Source: Paenibacillus rigui (GTDB lineage Bacteria; Bacillota; Bacilli; Paenibacillales; NBRC-103111). From it: a DNA stretch of 64,000 nucleotides. The translations under genes were made by a program, and so were the position numbers. Below are positions 44,080-54,155 of the stretch, piece by piece (within the stretch, counting starts at the first letter, position 1; each line of letters opens with the position of its first letter). Under the pieces are notes generated by a model. It ran no database searches. It saw only the letters and a list, made by a program, of their open reading frames with translations, and was not told where the DNA came from. The stretch is from NCBI RefSeq assembly GCF_002234615.1, contig NZ_NMQW01000008.1, forward strand, positions 62,001 to 126,000, in the 5' to 3' direction.

Positions 44080-45351
44080 TTATTTTTTCGTAACCTCTGC
44101 GCCCCAAGGATAGGTTTTGAGGAATGGATCCGGTTTGACCGGCTGTCCGGAATTCCATACTTCTTTAATGAGCCCGTCGGCCTGCACTTGACCGATGCGT
44201 ACGGTTTTGAACACGTGCTGGTTATCGCCGTCGATTTTGACCTTGCCGCCAGGTGCACTGAACTCGATGCCTTTGGCAGCTTCCTTGACTTTGTCTACAT
44301 CCACGGATCCGGCCTTTTTCACGGCTTCCGCCCACAGGTAGACGCCAAAGTAGCCTGCTTCGATCGGATCGTCCGTCACGCGGTCTTTGCCGTACTTCGC
44401 TTTGTAAGCTTCAACGAACTTTTTGTTTTCCGGCGTATCCGTTGTTTGGTAGTAGTTCCATGCAGTATAGTGTCCTTCCAGCACGGAAGCGCCGATCCCG
44501 CGGATTTCTTCCTCCGCCACACTAACGGATAGGGTGGTCAGATCCTTTGATGTGATGCCTGCATCCTTCAATTGCTTGAAGAAGGCTACGTTGCTGTCGC
44601 CGTTCAAAGTATTGAAGACAACATCCGGCTTTTCCTTTTTGATCTTACTAATAATTGTGTTGTAATCGGTATGTCCGAGCGGCGTATATTCTTCGGCAAT
44701 CAGGGTGCCGCCTTCCGCTTTCAACTGCTCTTTAATAATTTTGTTGGCCGTTCTAGGGAACACGTAATCGGAGCCGAGCAAGAAAAACTTCTTGCCTTTG
44801 TTTTGCAGCAGCCACGAGACTGCCGGTACGATTTGCTGGTTCGTTGTCGCCCCGGTATAGAAAATGTTGGGTGAAGCCTCCAGGCCCTCGTATTGAACCG
44901 GATAGAAAAAGAGTCCTTTGTTTTGCTCGACTACAGGAAGCACGGCTTTACGGCTTGCCGATGTCCATCCTCCGAAGATAACCGCTGTTTTGTCTTTTTG
45001 CAGCAGCTTCTTTGTTTTCTCTGCGAATGTCGGCCAATCGGAAGCGCCATCCTCGATGATCGGCTTCAGCTGCTTCCCGAGCACGCCCCCAGCCTTGTTG
45101 ATTTCTTCGATGGCCATCATCTCGGCATCCTTAACGGATACTTCGCTAATAGACATGGTTCCCGTAAGGGAGTGCAGGATGCCTACCGGAATCGTGTCGC
45201 TTCCTGCATTCGCCGGCTTTGCGTCGGTTTTCGTTTCTGTCGCTGCAGGTGTAGCGGCTGGCTTGGCGGTTGATGCGCAGCCGGCCAGCAATGCGGTGAG
45301 TGACATGCACACCGCCATTAAAACTTTGATCCCTTTTTTCTGTACCTTCAT
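44080..45351 (-). CDS. urtA: Urea-binding lipoprotein UrtA
   Basis: A 423-residue lipoprotein: signal peptide with lipobox LAGC (Cys25), an Ala/Thr/Lys linker, then a periplasmic-binding-type domain with the UrtA pattern [76 protein letters not shown] and [11 protein letters not shown]. It binds urea (or short amides) outside. ATG 45351 follows GAGGAG by 8 bases. It has a TTGACA-N18-TATGAT promoter with nitrogen-type boxes and faces the urease operon. Confidence 0.94.
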   Translation of the reverse strand: MKVQKKGIKVLMAVCMSLTALLAGCASTAKPAATPAATETKTDAKPANAGSDTIPVGILHSLTGTMSISEVSVKDAEMMAIEEINKAGGVLGKQLKPIIEDGASDWPTFAEKTKKLLQKDKTAVIFGGWTSASRKAVLPVVEQNKGLFFYPVQYEGLEASPNIFYTGATTNQQIVPAVSWLLQNKGKKFFLLGSDYVFPRTANKIIKEQLKAEGGTLIAEEYTPLGHTDYNTIISKIKKEKPDVVFNTLNGDSNVAFFKQLKDAGITSKDLTTLSVSVAEEEIRGIGASVLEGHYTAWNYYQTTDTPENKKFVEAYKAKYGKDRVTDDPIEAGYFGVYLWAEAVKKAGSVDVDKVKEAAKGIEFSAPGGKVKIDGDNQHVFKTVRIGQVQADGLIKEVWNSGQPVKPDPFLKTYPWGAEVTKK

Positions 45352-45514
45352 CCTATCCACTCCTCTTTAAATAATGGGTACTCCCCATGGCATCATGCAT
45401 GATGCCGGTGAGTAGAGCATAGCTTGCCAACAGTTCAATCCGGCAAGCCAGTGAGTTCTATCCGCGTCATGGAAGCCGATGAATATCCGGATATTTCATG
45501 CTGTAAAATTCATT

Positions 45515-45531
45515 TGGAACGTTTTCTCACA
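45515..45531. promoter_or_regulatory. GlnR/TnrA-like box at the urtA transcription start
   Basis: TGGAACGTTTTCTCACA matches the right half of TGTNANAWWWTMTNACA fully, with two mismatches on the left. Confidence 0.4.
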
Positions 45532-45537
45532 TGACAT

Positions 45538-45567
45538 ATCATAGATTATGCGTTAAGTTTGTGTCAA
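45538..45567 (-). promoter_or_regulatory. urtA promoter
   Basis: Minus-strand TTGACA (45562-45567), 18-base spacer, TATGAT (45538-45543). Perfect -35, one mismatch in -10. The mRNA would start near 45531, about 180 bases before urtA. Confidence 0.7.
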
Positions 45568-45578
45568 TATACATTACA
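45562..45578. promoter_or_regulatory. GlnR/TnrA-like box over the urtA -35
   Basis: TGTCAATATACATTACA fits the 17-base consensus TGTNANAWWWTMTNACA with two mismatches and overlaps the -35 hexamer. Confidence 0.55.
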
Positions 45579-45710
45579 CGAAAAATATTTTCGAGCTAAC
45601 CTTCGGCTTTTTAATTCCTTATTCAGGGATATTATCCTTTTATGACCGAAAAATAGCTAAAAATGCGTAATATCCATTGAATTTTGAGGGAAGTAAAATG
45701 ACATTGGAGA

Positions 45711-45739
45711 TTTACAGTTGGTAAAATAGCGAATATAAT
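45711..45739 (+). promoter_or_regulatory. ureA promoter
   Basis: TTTACA (45711-45716), 17-base spacer, perfect TATAAT (45734-45739). Expected start near 45746, 90 bases before ureA. Confidence 0.75.
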
Positions 45740-45773
45740 ATACTCAGATGCTATTCAATATTCGTCTTTATCA

Positions 45774-45790
45774 CGTCAGGTTATATAACA
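45774..45790. promoter_or_regulatory. GlnR/TnrA-like box in the ureA leader
   Basis: Minus-strand reading TGTTATATAACCTGACG fits TGTNANAWWWTMTNACA with two mismatches. Placed about 30-45 bases after the expected start point, a position that suits repression. Confidence 0.5.
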
Positions 45791-45835
45791 TTAATGAAGA
45801 TTTGTGTACATGGGTCCTAAGGAGGAACTTCAATT

Positions 45836-46141
45836 ATGCATTTAACGGAAAGGGAAAAAGAAAAGCTGCTCATTACCGTCGCCGCGGATTTGGCCCGAAG
45901 AAGGCTTCAGCGGGGTGTGAAGTTGAATTATCCTGAAAGCATAGCTTTAATTACCTCGGAAATTATGGAGGGAGCGCGCGATGGGATGACGGTGGCTCAG
46001 CTTATGCAATACGGGACGACTATTCTTAAAGCGGATCAGGTGATGGAGGGTGTCCCTCAAATGATACATGAGGTACAGGTAGAAGCGACCTTTCCCGACG
46101 GGACCAAGCTCGTTACCGTTCATCAACCAATAGGACATTAA
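45836..46141 (+). CDS. ureA: Urease gamma subunit
   Basis: A 101-residue subunit: [50 protein letters not shown]-type start and [18 protein letters not shown] end match UreA over its full usual length (100). ATG follows AAGGAGGAACTTC. Urease hydrolyses urea to ammonia and carbamate using two nickel ions in UreC; UreA is structural. First gene of ureABCFGD, opposite the urea importer. Confidence 0.96.
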   Translation: MHLTEREKEKLLITVAADLARRRLQRGVKLNYPESIALITSEIMEGARDGMTVAQLMQYGTTILKADQVMEGVPQMIHEVQVEATFPDGTKLVTVHQPIGH

Positions 46142-46158
46142 TGGGGAGGAGCACGAGG

Positions 46159-46524
46159 ATGATTCCAGGCGAATACCGTGTCAAAGATGGAGAAATTACG
46201 CTGAATGCCGGCAAAAAAACAGTCGACCTTCTTGTCATTAATGCTGGAGACCGTCCGGTGCAGGTGGGCTCTCATTATCATTTTTTTGAAGTGAACCGCG
46301 GGCTTCTGTTTGAACGGGAGCAGGCATTCGGTATGCGGTTGAACATTCCGGCAGGTACGGCGGTCCGGTTCGAGCCGGGCGAAGAGAAGCCGGTCCAGCT
46401 CGTGGAGCTTGGCGGAGCAAAGCTATCCTACGGCTTGAACAGCTTAAGTCAAGGAGAGGCTGTTCCGGGGGCGCTTCCCGCCGAAGTGAAAAAACGGCTG
46501 GATGAATGGAAGGAAGGGGTGTAG
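46159..46524 (+). CDS. ureB: Urease beta subunit
   Basis: A 121-residue subunit with the UreB pattern [50 protein letters not shown] and [25 protein letters not shown] 46159 is preferred: GGGGAGGAG lies before it and the family starts at MIPGE; the in-frame ATG 46141 overlaps the ureA stop. Confidence 0.95.
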   Translation: MIPGEYRVKDGEITLNAGKKTVDLLVINAGDRPVQVGSHYHFFEVNRGLLFEREQAFGMRLNIPAGTAVRFEPGEEKPVQLVELGGAKLSYGLNSLSQGEAVPGALPAEVKKRLDEWKEGV

Positions 46525-46529
46525 CTAAC

Positions 46530-48260
46530 GTGGCAACGATGAGTCGAAAAGCCTATGCGCAAATGTTCGGTCCTACGGTCGGAGATGCCGTTCGGTTAGC
46601 GGATACGGAGCTGTGGGCCGAGATCGAAGCGGATCATACCGTGTACGGGGAAGAATGCAAGTTCGGCGGGGGAAAGGTCATTCGCGACGGTATGGGTCAA
46701 TCCAGCCGGCATACCCGCGATCAAGGCGTACTGGATACCTTGATTACGAATGCCATCATTATTGATCATTGGGGTGTCGTGAAGGCCGATATCGGCATCA
46801 AGGACGGCCTGATCGCAGGTATTGGCAAAGCGGGAAATCCCGATCTGATGGACGGGGTGCATCCGAATATGGTTGTTGGAGCCAGCACAGAGGTGATCGC
46901 AGGAGAGGGCAAAATCATTACCGCCGGGGGCATCGACACCCATATTCATTATATATGCCCTCAGCAAATCGAAACGGCACTCGCATCCGGCGTGACGACG
47001 ATGATCGGCGGAGGTACAGGTCCTGCCGCGGGAACGAGCGCTACGACGTGTACGCCTGGCGCTTGGCACATGTACCGCATGCTGGAGGCGGCGGAGGCGT
47101 TCCCGATGAACCTTGGCTTCACCGGCAAAGGCAACGCCGCTTTCACAGCCCCGCTCGTGGAGCAGGTGGAAGCGGGGGCGATCGGGCTGAAGCTGCATGA
47201 GGACTGGGGCACGACGCCCGCGGCGATCGATGCGTGTCTGAAGGTGGCGGACCAGTACGACGTGCAGGTCGCGATCCACACCGACACATTGAATGAAGCG
47301 GGCTTCGTCGAGGATACGCTCGCAGCCATCGGCGGCCGTACGATTCATACGTACCATACCGAAGGCGCCGGCGGCGGGCATGCTCCGGATATTATCCGTG
47401 CTGCCGCGGAGCTGAATGTGCTTCCGTCGTCAACGAATCCGACCCGTCCTTACACGGTGAATACAGTGGAAGAGCATCTCGATATGCTGATGGTTTGCCA
47501 TCATCTTGACAGCCGCATTCCGGAGGATGTCGCTTTTGCGGATTCGCGGATCCGGCCGGAGACGATTGCGGCCGAAGATATTTTGCACGACATGGGCGTG
47601 TTCAGCATGCTCAGCTCCGATTCACAGGCGATGGGCCGGGTCGGCGAAGTGATTATCCGCACGTGGCAAACGGCGGATAAGATGAAGAAACAGCGCGGCT
47701 ATTTGCCCGCGCCGGGGGAGACCTCCGAGCCTGCGAGCGAGCAGGACAACTTCCGTATTAAGCGCTATGTCGCCAAATACACGATTAACCCTGCGATTAC
47801 CCACGGGATCAGCCACCTTGTCGGTTCGGTGGAGGTGGGTAAGCTGGCTGATCTTGTCGTGTGGAGCCCGATGTTCTTCGGCATCAAGCCGGATTTGGTG
47901 CTCAAAGGGGGCATTATCGCCTACGCCCAAATGGGCGACCCCAACGCTTCGATCCCGACGCCGCAGCCTGTCTTCGGCAGACCGATGTTCGGCTCCTTCG
48001 GGAAAGCGTTGAATCACAACATTACGTTCATCTCCCAAGCTGCTTACGATCTAGGAGTGCACGAGAAGCTGGGCCTGCAAAAGCGGATCGAGCCGGTGAA
48101 AAACTGCCGCAGCGTGACCAAGAAGGATATGATCCATAACGGCGAGACGCCGAAGCTGGAGGTCAACCCGGAAACGTACGAGGTAAAGGTGGATGGCACG
48201 GCGATAACTTGCGAGCCTGCTGTGGAGCTGCCTATGGCGCAGAGGTATTTTCTTTTCTAA
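46530..48260 (+). CDS. ureC: Urease alpha (catalytic) subunit
   Basis: The 576-residue nickel enzyme. Metal-binding [13 protein letters not shown], carbamylated Lys in [11 protein letters not shown], nickel/active-site His in [13 protein letters not shown] and [15 protein letters not shown], and the mobile-flap Cys/His region [26 protein letters not shown] are all intact, so the enzyme should be active. GTG 46530 has AAGGGG 8-10 bases before it and gives the usual length (about 570); ATG 46506 inside ureB is possible. Urea hydrolysis feeds ammonia to nitrogen metabolism and can raise local pH. Confidence 0.95.
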   Translation: MATMSRKAYAQMFGPTVGDAVRLADTELWAEIEADHTVYGEECKFGGGKVIRDGMGQSSRHTRDQGVLDTLITNAIIIDHWGVVKADIGIKDGLIAGIGKAGNPDLMDGVHPNMVVGASTEVIAGEGKIITAGGIDTHIHYICPQQIETALASGVTTMIGGGTGPAAGTSATTCTPGAWHMYRMLEAAEAFPMNLGFTGKGNAAFTAPLVEQVEAGAIGLKLHEDWGTTPAAIDACLKVADQYDVQVAIHTDTLNEAGFVEDTLAAIGGRTIHTYHTEGAGGGHAPDIIRAAAELNVLPSSTNPTRPYTVNTVEEHLDMLMVCHHLDSRIPEDVAFADSRIRPETIAAEDILHDMGVFSMLSSDSQAMGRVGEVIIRTWQTADKMKKQRGYLPAPGETSEPASEQDNFRIKRYVAKYTINPAITHGISHLVGSVEVGKLADLVVWSPMFFGIKPDLVLKGGIIAYAQMGDPNASIPTPQPVFGRPMFGSFGKALNHNITFISQAAYDLGVHEKLGLQKRIEPVKNCRSVTKKDMIHNGETPKLEVNPETYEVKVDGTAITCEPAVELPMAQRYFLF

Positions 48261-48359
48261 TTCTTTCTTTCTATATTTTAGCGAATCCATTTAAAAAGGC
48301 GGAGATATTTCCTTCCTTTGCGGCGCTGGGCTTTTTAAATGGAGGAGTGGAGGGTACTC

Positions 48360-49061
48360 ATGCAGCAACCAAACCCGCCTTCTTGGCTCTCCTATGTACA
48401 ATTGCTGGATTCCGCCCTGCCGATCGGCGGCTTCTCACATTCGTTCGGCCTGGAGACGCTGGTGCAGCTGGGCGTCGTCGAGCAGCCTGTGCAGCTGAAG
48501 CAATATATTGAAACAATGCTGTACCAGAGCTGGGCTCCGGTGGATGCGCTCGCGGTCAAGGCCGTATATCTATATGCGCCGAACCAGGAATGGTCGTCCC
48601 TCTGGGAGGTGGACCGCACCCAGCATGTGCAGAGAACGGCCGTGGAAACGAGAGAAGGCGTCGTCAAAATGGGCCGCAGGCTGCAGCAGCTCGCCCGGGC
48701 CATGTACCCGGATCTGCCGTGGAACATTCTGCTGGCTGCCGTTCGGGACCGGCAATGCTTCGGAACCCATCCGTTGATTCACGGCTGGCTCAGCTACCAT
48801 CTTCGGGTGCCGCTTGCGATGGCGGCCGAAGGCTACCTGTATGCCTGTACAATGACATGCATCAACAGCGGTCTTCGGCTGATGTCCATCGGCCAGACCG
48901 AGGGGCAGCGGCTATTGTCGGAGCTGCTTCCGGTCATTACCGACGCATGGCGCAGCGTGGAATCGCTGGACCCGCTGGAGGACGGCTTTGGCAACACCCC
49001 ATCAGCGGACATCGCCATGATGCGCCACGAGGCGCTTTATTCCAGATTATTTATGTCTTAA
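48360..49061 (+). CDS. ureF: Urease accessory protein UreF
   Basis: A 233-residue all-helical protein: [29 protein letters not shown] is the UreF signature, followed by [26 protein letters not shown] and [13 protein letters not shown] at the end. UreF joins UreD and UreG to load nickel into apo-urease. ATG 48360 follows GGAGGG by five bases; ATG 48339 is upstream of that site. It directly follows ureC (99-base gap) with no ureE between, unlike the Bacillus ureABCEFGD order. Confidence 0.93.
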   Translation: MQQPNPPSWLSYVQLLDSALPIGGFSHSFGLETLVQLGVVEQPVQLKQYIETMLYQSWAPVDALAVKAVYLYAPNQEWSSLWEVDRTQHVQRTAVETREGVVKMGRRLQQLARAMYPDLPWNILLAAVRDRQCFGTHPLIHGWLSYHLRVPLAMAAEGYLYACTMTCINSGLRLMSIGQTEGQRLLSELLPVITDAWRSVESLDPLEDGFGNTPSADIAMMRHEALYSRLFMS

Positions 49062-49101
49062 TCTATCGCTGCCATTTTATATAAACAGGAGGCTGACGCA
49101 T

Positions 49102-49761
49102 ATGTGTCAAGGATCATCGCATCATCATCATTGGGAAACGCCGGACCACCCGCACATGGATCGTCCTATGAGAATCGGAATCGGAGGGCCGGTCGGATCA
49201 GGGAAAACGGCGCTTGTCGAGCGTCTGGCACGCAGGCTTAATGATCGTTACAGCATCGCTGTGATCACAAATGATATCTATACAAAGGAAGACGCGAATA
49301 TTTTGATTCGCTCGGAGGCTTTGCCGGCGGAACGCATTATCGGTGTGGAGACGGGCGGCTGCCCGCATACGGCGATCCGCGAGGACGCATCGATGAACTT
49401 TGAAGCGATCGAGGAGCTGGAGAACCGTTTCTCCCATCTGGATATCATTTTTATCGAGAGCGGCGGGGATAACCTCGCGGCAGCGTTCAGCCCCGAATTG
49501 GTGGATCGCTTCATCTATATTATCGACGTGGCGCAGGGGGAGAAAATCCCCCGCAAGGGCGGCCCGGGCATCATTCGCTCCGACATGCTCGTCATCAACA
49601 AAATCGATCTGGCTCCCCATGTCAGAGCGAGCCTGGCGGTCATGGAGGAAGATACATTGAAAATGCGCGGGGAGAGACCGTTTGTCTTCTCCAATCTGTT
49701 CGACGGCCAAGGTCTGGATACGATCGTGGATTGGATCGAGAAGGAATTTCACCGTGCCTAG
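49102..49761 (+). CDS. ureG: Urease accessory GTPase UreG with His-rich N-terminus
   Basis: A 219-residue SIMIBI GTPase: P-loop GGPVGSGKT at 28-36, nickel-binding CPH motif in [17 protein letters not shown], and NKIDLA guanine-specificity motif. It hydrolyses GTP to hand nickel to urease. Residues 2-18 add [17 protein letters not shown], a Cys and six His, an extra metal-binding tail not needed in the core family. With no UreE gene present, this tail may do the nickel storage or delivery that UreE normally does. AGGAGG precedes ATG. It overlaps the ureD start by eight bases. Confidence 0.94.
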   Translation: MCQGSSHHHHWETPDHPHMDRPMRIGIGGPVGSGKTALVERLARRLNDRYSIAVITNDIYTKEDANILIRSEALPAERIIGVETGGCPHTAIREDASMNFEAIEELENRFSHLDIIFIESGGDNLAAAFSPELVDRFIYIIDVAQGEKIPRKGGPGIIRSDMLVINKIDLAPHVRASLAVMEEDTLKMRGERPFVFSNLFDGQGLDTIVDWIEKEFHRA

Positions 49762-50620
49762 CATCACCGGCTGCATCTCCGCTTCCTTCGCGGAAGTGGA
49801 AGGGCAGACAAAATTAAGCGATAGAATGCACGCTTATCCGCTCAAAATCGCCAAAGCCTTCCCGTTCGATGGAGGCCAGCTCGGAGTTTACGTCATGGAC
49901 GCGTCGCCGGGGATCATGTCCGGGGACCGCTATGAGCTGGATTGGCGGTTCGGCGAGGAAACGCAAGTGTTCATTACCAATCAGTCGTACACCAAGGTGC
50001 ATCCGGCTTACGCGCACCCGCTCAGCGAGCAGAAGCAATCGCTCACGCTCCTTCGAGGCAGCTACGTCGAGTACATGCCCGAACCGTTAATGCTGTATAA
50101 GGACGCCGTTCTTTCCAGCACCATGGAGGTTCGGATGGAACCGGGCTCCGCTTTATTGTTAACAGACCTCGTATGCCCGGGCCGAACCCACCGGGGGGAA
50201 ATTTTTCACTATACGCTGTACCAAAACAAGCTTTCCGTCTATTATGATAACGAACTGATTTGTGCAGCCAGACAAAGGGTTGAGCCGGGAAGACAGAGGC
50301 TTGCCGGAATCGGCAGCTGGTCGGACTATACCCACAGCGGCTCCTTGTACTTGTTCTATGACGGCATCGGGGAGACGTTCATCGAGCAGCTTCGGGAGTT
50401 TATCGAGCATGTGCTGCAGGAACGTTCAGACCAGGCGGCTGCCGGGAGGGCGGTTCAGCAGTCTCCGCTTTATTACGGGCTCAGCCGCGCATACAAGCAC
50501 GGTCTGATCCTTTCGGTGCTCGGGCATAAGGTACATGCAATCCAATTTTTGCTGGAAGCGGTTTGGCAATATATCCGCAAGGAGCTTTTTGACAAACCTC
50601 CACTCCAGGTGCGAAAATAA
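49754..50620 (+). CDS. ureD: Urease accessory protein UreD (UreH)
   Basis: A 288-residue protein with the UreD layout: [64 protein letters not shown] and [32 protein letters not shown]. It is the scaffold that binds apo-urease and recruits UreF and UreG. GTG 49754 overlaps the ureG stop and has AAGGAA before it; the frame upstream lies within ureG. Last gene of the operon. Confidence 0.92.
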   Translation: MPSITGCISASFAEVEGQTKLSDRMHAYPLKIAKAFPFDGGQLGVYVMDASPGIMSGDRYELDWRFGEETQVFITNQSYTKVHPAYAHPLSEQKQSLTLLRGSYVEYMPEPLMLYKDAVLSSTMEVRMEPGSALLLTDLVCPGRTHRGEIFHYTLYQNKLSVYYDNELICAARQRVEPGRQRLAGIGSWSDYTHSGSLYLFYDGIGETFIEQLREFIEHVLQERSDQAAAGRAVQQSPLYYGLSRAYKHGLILSVLGHKVHAIQFLLEAVWQYIRKELFDKPPLQVRK

Positions 50621-50652
50621 GACTGGCAAGCACAATACAACAAACCATCATT

Positions 50653-50683
50653 CCGTCCGCGGTAGTTGCTGCGGCGGATTTTT
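50653..50683 (+). terminator. Terminator of the urease operon
   Basis: CCGTCCGC / GCGGCGG with one bulge and a 10-base loop, then ATTTTTC. Moderate strength. Confidence 0.55.
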
Positions 50684-50704
50684 CACTTTGAAGGAGGGTC
50701 CGGC

Positions 50705-51226
50705 ATGACGAATTTGTTGATTCTGGGCATGCTGCTGCAGCGGCCGATGCACGGATACGAGCTGCAGCAGCAAATCCAAAGCCAGCGGCTGGACGTTTGG
50801 TCCAACGTGCTGTCCGGCTCCATTTACTATGCTTTGAACAAGATGGAGCACGAAGGTCTTGTTGTGACGGAATCGGAGGAGCGGACCGGCGCACGGCTTC
50901 GCAAAACGTATGCCATTACAGAGCAGGGCCGCCAGACGTTCATGGAGCTGCTTCGTTCCGCGATGGTTCAGCCGCCGCACGAGACCGGATCGGCCTTTTT
51001 CACGATGATTCCTTGGCTGTCTTTTTTGGAAAAAAGGGATGCTTTGGTGTTTTTGCAGCAAAATAAGCAGAGGCTGGAAGATATGCGCCTGGTTTGGGTT
51101 AGCCGAAGGGAAGAAAGAGCGGTAGTTGAACAGACGGGACCCATCCTGTGGGCCATGGACAACACGATCGAAATCATAGATGCGGATCTGCGGTTTATGC
51201 GGAAGCTGATGCAGGCTTTGGAATAA
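50705..51226 (+). CDS. PadR-family transcriptional regulator
   Basis: A 173-residue regulator: the PadR winged helix at residues 1-80 (LLILGMLLQRPMHGYELQQQI, SIYYALNKMEHEGLVVTESEERTGARLRKTYAITEQGR) followed by an alpha-helical Vir_act_alpha-type C-terminal dimerisation part. AAGGAGGG precedes ATG 50705. Targets are unknown; no transporter or phenolic-acid gene is adjacent. It lies between the urease terminator and the ctaB promoter. Confidence 0.88.
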   Translation: MTNLLILGMLLQRPMHGYELQQQIQSQRLDVWSNVLSGSIYYALNKMEHEGLVVTESEERTGARLRKTYAITEQGRQTFMELLRSAMVQPPHETGSAFFTMIPWLSFLEKRDALVFLQQNKQRLEDMRLVWVSRREERAVVEQTGPILWAMDNTIEIIDADLRFMRKLMQALE

Positions 51227-51320
51227 TGGCAGATGGTTCCACAGGAAAAGCCGTGTTCAAGTAATTGTTGATTTCGGTTCGCAATATATCGACAATATTT
51301 TGAATTCATCATGCCTTTTG

Positions 51321-51349
51321 TTGTCAAACGGGTATGAGGTTGATATGAT
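51321..51349 (+). promoter_or_regulatory. ctaB promoter
   Basis: TTGTCA, 17-base spacer, TATGAT. The start would be near 51356, leaving a 140-base leader with a GGGG-N10-CCCC element at 51365-51380. Confidence 0.55.
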
Positions 51350-51497
51350 AAAGGAGAAATGCGGGGGCAGGCAAATCCCCTCGCCGATCTTTGTGAACAT
51401 AGTCACTAGGTTATCGCATCAAAGGTACTTTTCAATATAGAAAAGTCATGCTACGAACCAAGCTTTCCTGAGGGAGGCTTTAAGGAGGTACAATACC

Positions 51498-52457
51498 GTG
51501 GGAAAACAAATAGGGCTGGATCTTCCGGCGGATTCTGCTGCAGCTGTTGCAGAGTCGCAGCACGCGGATCAAGTCGATCAAGGACCTGTCACTTGGAGAG
51601 ATTTTGTGCAGCTGGCCAAGCCGGGCATTATTTTTTCGAATTCGATCACTGCGTTCGGCGGCTTCTGGGTCGCATCCGGATGGCATGTGAATTGGCTGCA
51701 AATGCTGTATACGATGATTGGAACCGCGTTAGTCATGGCATCAGGCTGCGTGCTCAACAATTATCTTGACCGTGATCTGGACACCAAGATGGCCAGAACC
51801 CAGAACCGGGCAACGGCAACTGGAAAGCTGTCCGCGCAGGTGGTTTTGTGGTACGGCATTATTCTCGGCATCATCGGGGTATCGGGGCTTTGGCTGCTCG
51901 TCAATCCGATTTCGGCGCTGCTCGGAATGCTCGGTCTGTTTCTTTACGTTTGGGTGTATACGGCGTGGTTTAAGCGTACCTCGGTTTGGAGTACCTTTGT
52001 AGGAAGCTTCTCCGGAGCGGTACCGCCTGTCATCGGATACTGTGCGGTTCGTCAAGATATCGATGCCGGCGCCTTGATTTTGTTTGGCATCATGTTCCTG
52101 TGGCAGCCTCCCCATTTCTGGGCTCTCGGCATTCGCCGTGTAGAAGAATACCGTGCCGCAGGCTTTCCTCTGCTGCCAGTGGTCAAAGGCTCGTTTGTGA
52201 CCAAAATGGCGATGATCCGCTATGTTGTGCTGATCGTGCCCGTTTCCCTGCTTTTGTATGTATATGGTTATGTGAACGTCATTTATTTCTACGCCGCCGC
52301 CGCGATGGGCTTGTACTGGGCGTTCCTCTCCATCAAGGGCTTCAAAGCGGAGGACGAAGTGCTCTGGGCGAAAAAGATGTTCATTTATTCGATCAATTAT
52401 TTAACGCTGTTGTTCATTATTATTGTTTTGACAACAGTGAAAACACCTGTGGGCTAA
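51498..52457 (+). CDS. ctaB: Protoheme IX farnesyltransferase (heme O synthase)
   Basis: A 319-residue membrane prenyltransferase that attaches farnesyl to heme b, giving heme O for cytochrome oxidases. UbiA-family aspartate motif NNYLDRDLDTKMART at about 92-106, second motif in YTAWFKRTSVWSTFVGSFSGAVPPVIGY, and FLWQPPHFWALGIRRVEEYRAAGFPLLPVVKG are diagnostic. About nine helices. GTG 51498 follows AAGGAGGTAC. The SCO protein gene lies 99 bases downstream, so both serve cytochrome c oxidase assembly. Confidence 0.95.
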   Translation: MGKQIGLDLPADSAAAVAESQHADQVDQGPVTWRDFVQLAKPGIIFSNSITAFGGFWVASGWHVNWLQMLYTMIGTALVMASGCVLNNYLDRDLDTKMARTQNRATATGKLSAQVVLWYGIILGIIGVSGLWLLVNPISALLGMLGLFLYVWVYTAWFKRTSVWSTFVGSFSGAVPPVIGYCAVRQDIDAGALILFGIMFLWQPPHFWALGIRRVEEYRAAGFPLLPVVKGSFVTKMAMIRYVVLIVPVSLLLYVYGYVNVIYFYAAAAMGLYWAFLSIKGFKAEDEVLWAKKMFIYSINYLTLLFIIIVLTTVKTPVG

Positions 52458-52556
52458 GCAAACGCCAAAGTCCATAGCTGAATACAACTGGAATGCGATG
52501 AAGTCCCATGACAGCATGGGGCTTTTTTTGCAGAAATGACGAGGAGATGATACATA

Positions 52557-53189
52557 GTGGAAGCTGGTGCAAATGCAGGAGGGCAAGGTAAGTGGTTCAA
52601 AATTGTAGTCGTGGTGCTGCTGCTGGCCATGATCGGAACGTTCGCTTACATGCTGATGAAGGGGAAAGAGGAGAAGCTGGGCGTTATCCGCAAAACGCCG
52701 GACTTCAAGCTGGAGAATCTGGACGGGAAACAGGTCGGCTCGGCGGAGCTGGCAGGAAAAGTGAAGCTGGTTTATTTCTTCTATTCCACTTGTCCGGACG
52801 TATGTCCGCCGACGACGTATACGTTGTCCAAAATTCAAGATCAATTGGTGAAAAAAGGCGGCTTCGGCGATAAAACGGCGATCGTCTCGATCAGCTTCGA
52901 CCCGACCAAGGATACGACGGCGCAGCTGAAGGAGTTCTCAAGCCGATACCATCCCGACTATAAAGGCTGGTACTTCCTGCGTGCGAATGAAGAGAAGACA
53001 GTGCTTGACCTTGCGCAGCAGTTCGGTCTTATGGTCATTAAAGACCCGCAAGGCGGAACGTTCACGCATCAAAACTTTATTTTGCTGGTAGATAAAAAAG
53101 GCGACATGCGCAGCTACTACGACGGCAGCGATGCCGATTTGAACATTGATAAAATTACGCAGGATATGATGAACCTGACGAAAGAATAG
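52557..53189 (+). CDS. SCO1/SenC-family copper chaperone for cytochrome oxidase
   Basis: A 210-residue protein with one N-terminal membrane helix (residues 14-34) and an extracellular thioredoxin-like domain. Copper ligands are in YSTCPDVCPP (Cys79, Cys83) and His171 in TFTHQNFILL. This is the metal site of SCO proteins that build CuA in subunit II. GTG 52557 is preceded by GAGGAGATG. Adjacent ctaB supports the role. The function is well supported by motif and context. Confidence 0.92.
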   Translation: MEAGANAGGQGKWFKIVVVVLLLAMIGTFAYMLMKGKEEKLGVIRKTPDFKLENLDGKQVGSAELAGKVKLVYFFYSTCPDVCPPTTYTLSKIQDQLVKKGGFGDKTAIVSISFDPTKDTTAQLKEFSSRYHPDYKGWYFLRANEEKTVLDLAQQFGLMVIKDPQGGTFTHQNFILLVDKKGDMRSYYDGSDADLNIDKITQDMMNLTKE

Positions 53190-53231
53190 GATGGCACCTA
53201 AGAAAGAAGGCACCTGGGAGAGCAAACAACC

Positions 53232-54155
53232 ATGACCTATTTTACGCACATATTGTTGAACAATGTCATTCCCTTGACGATAATGATCGCTCTCGGCGCG
53301 GGTCTTTACCGGGCCTTCAAACTGGATATCAAGACATTGTCCAAGCTGAACTTTTATTTGTTTTCTCCGGCGCTCGTGTTCAAAATGCTGTATGAGTCCG
53401 AATTAACGATGTCATTGCTCGGACAGACGCTGATATTTTTTCTTATCTATTTTGCTGCCATGTACCTGCTGGTGGAGCTCGTGATGAAATGGCGCGGGTA
53501 CCAAGGGGGCATGGTGACGGCGATGCGCAACAGCGTTATTTTCTACAATAGTGCCAATTATGCGATTCCGCTGAATCAGCTCGTTTTCGTAGGAGATGCG
53601 TTCACGCTATCGATCCAGATTATCATCATGATGATGCAAAGCCTGCTGCCGAATACATATGGCATCTATAGCGTCAATGCTCATAAGCAGGACCCGAAGC
53701 AATCGCTCAAAACCATTATGACGCTGCCGATTATCTATGTCATTCCGTTGGCTTTTCTGATGAGAGGGCTTCACATTCCGGTGCCAGAGCCGATTTATGC
53801 TCCGATTAATTATATTTCTAACGCATTTATTGCAACTGCACTTATCACTTTGGGGGTACAGCTGGGCAGTATGAAATGGCAGCTGAGATTTTCGGACGTC
53901 ATGCTGTCCAATGTGCTTCGGCTCCTTATTGGTCCGGCTGTAGGCTTTGTCGTTGTTTGGTTGATGGGGATTCAAGGAGCTATGGCACAGGCACTGGTCC
54001 TATCGTGTGCCGTACCCACGTCGCTGAGCAGCGTGCTGATCGCCGTAGAGTACGACAATGAACCCGAGTTCTCGTCGCAGGTCGTGTTTTCTTCAACGAT
54101 ATTTAGTATTTTCACGGTGACTATCGTCATTTATTTAATGAAATTTATTTCGTAA
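53232..54155 (+). CDS. AEC-family (auxin efflux carrier type) transporter
   Basis: A 307-residue membrane protein with about ten helices. The pattern LNFYLFSPALVFKMLYESEL, MRNSVIFYNSANYAIPLNQLVFG-like segment and ALVLSCAVPTSLSSVLIAVEYDNEPEFSSQVVFSSTIFSIFTVTIVIYLM at the end are typical of AEC/MleP proteins, which move organic acids or similar anions. The substrate is unknown. GGGAGAG precedes ATG. Its last 11 bases overlap the convergent Toprim gene. Confidence 0.88.
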   Translation: MTYFTHILLNNVIPLTIMIALGAGLYRAFKLDIKTLSKLNFYLFSPALVFKMLYESELTMSLLGQTLIFFLIYFAAMYLLVELVMKWRGYQGGMVTAMRNSVIFYNSANYAIPLNQLVFVGDAFTLSIQIIIMMMQSLLPNTYGIYSVNAHKQDPKQSLKTIMTLPIIYVIPLAFLMRGLHIPVPEPIYAPINYISNAFIATALITLGVQLGSMKWQLRFSDVMLSNVLRLLIGPAVGFVVVWLMGIQGAMAQALVLSCAVPTSLSSVLIAVEYDNEPEFSSQVVFSSTIFSIFTVTIVIYLMKFIS

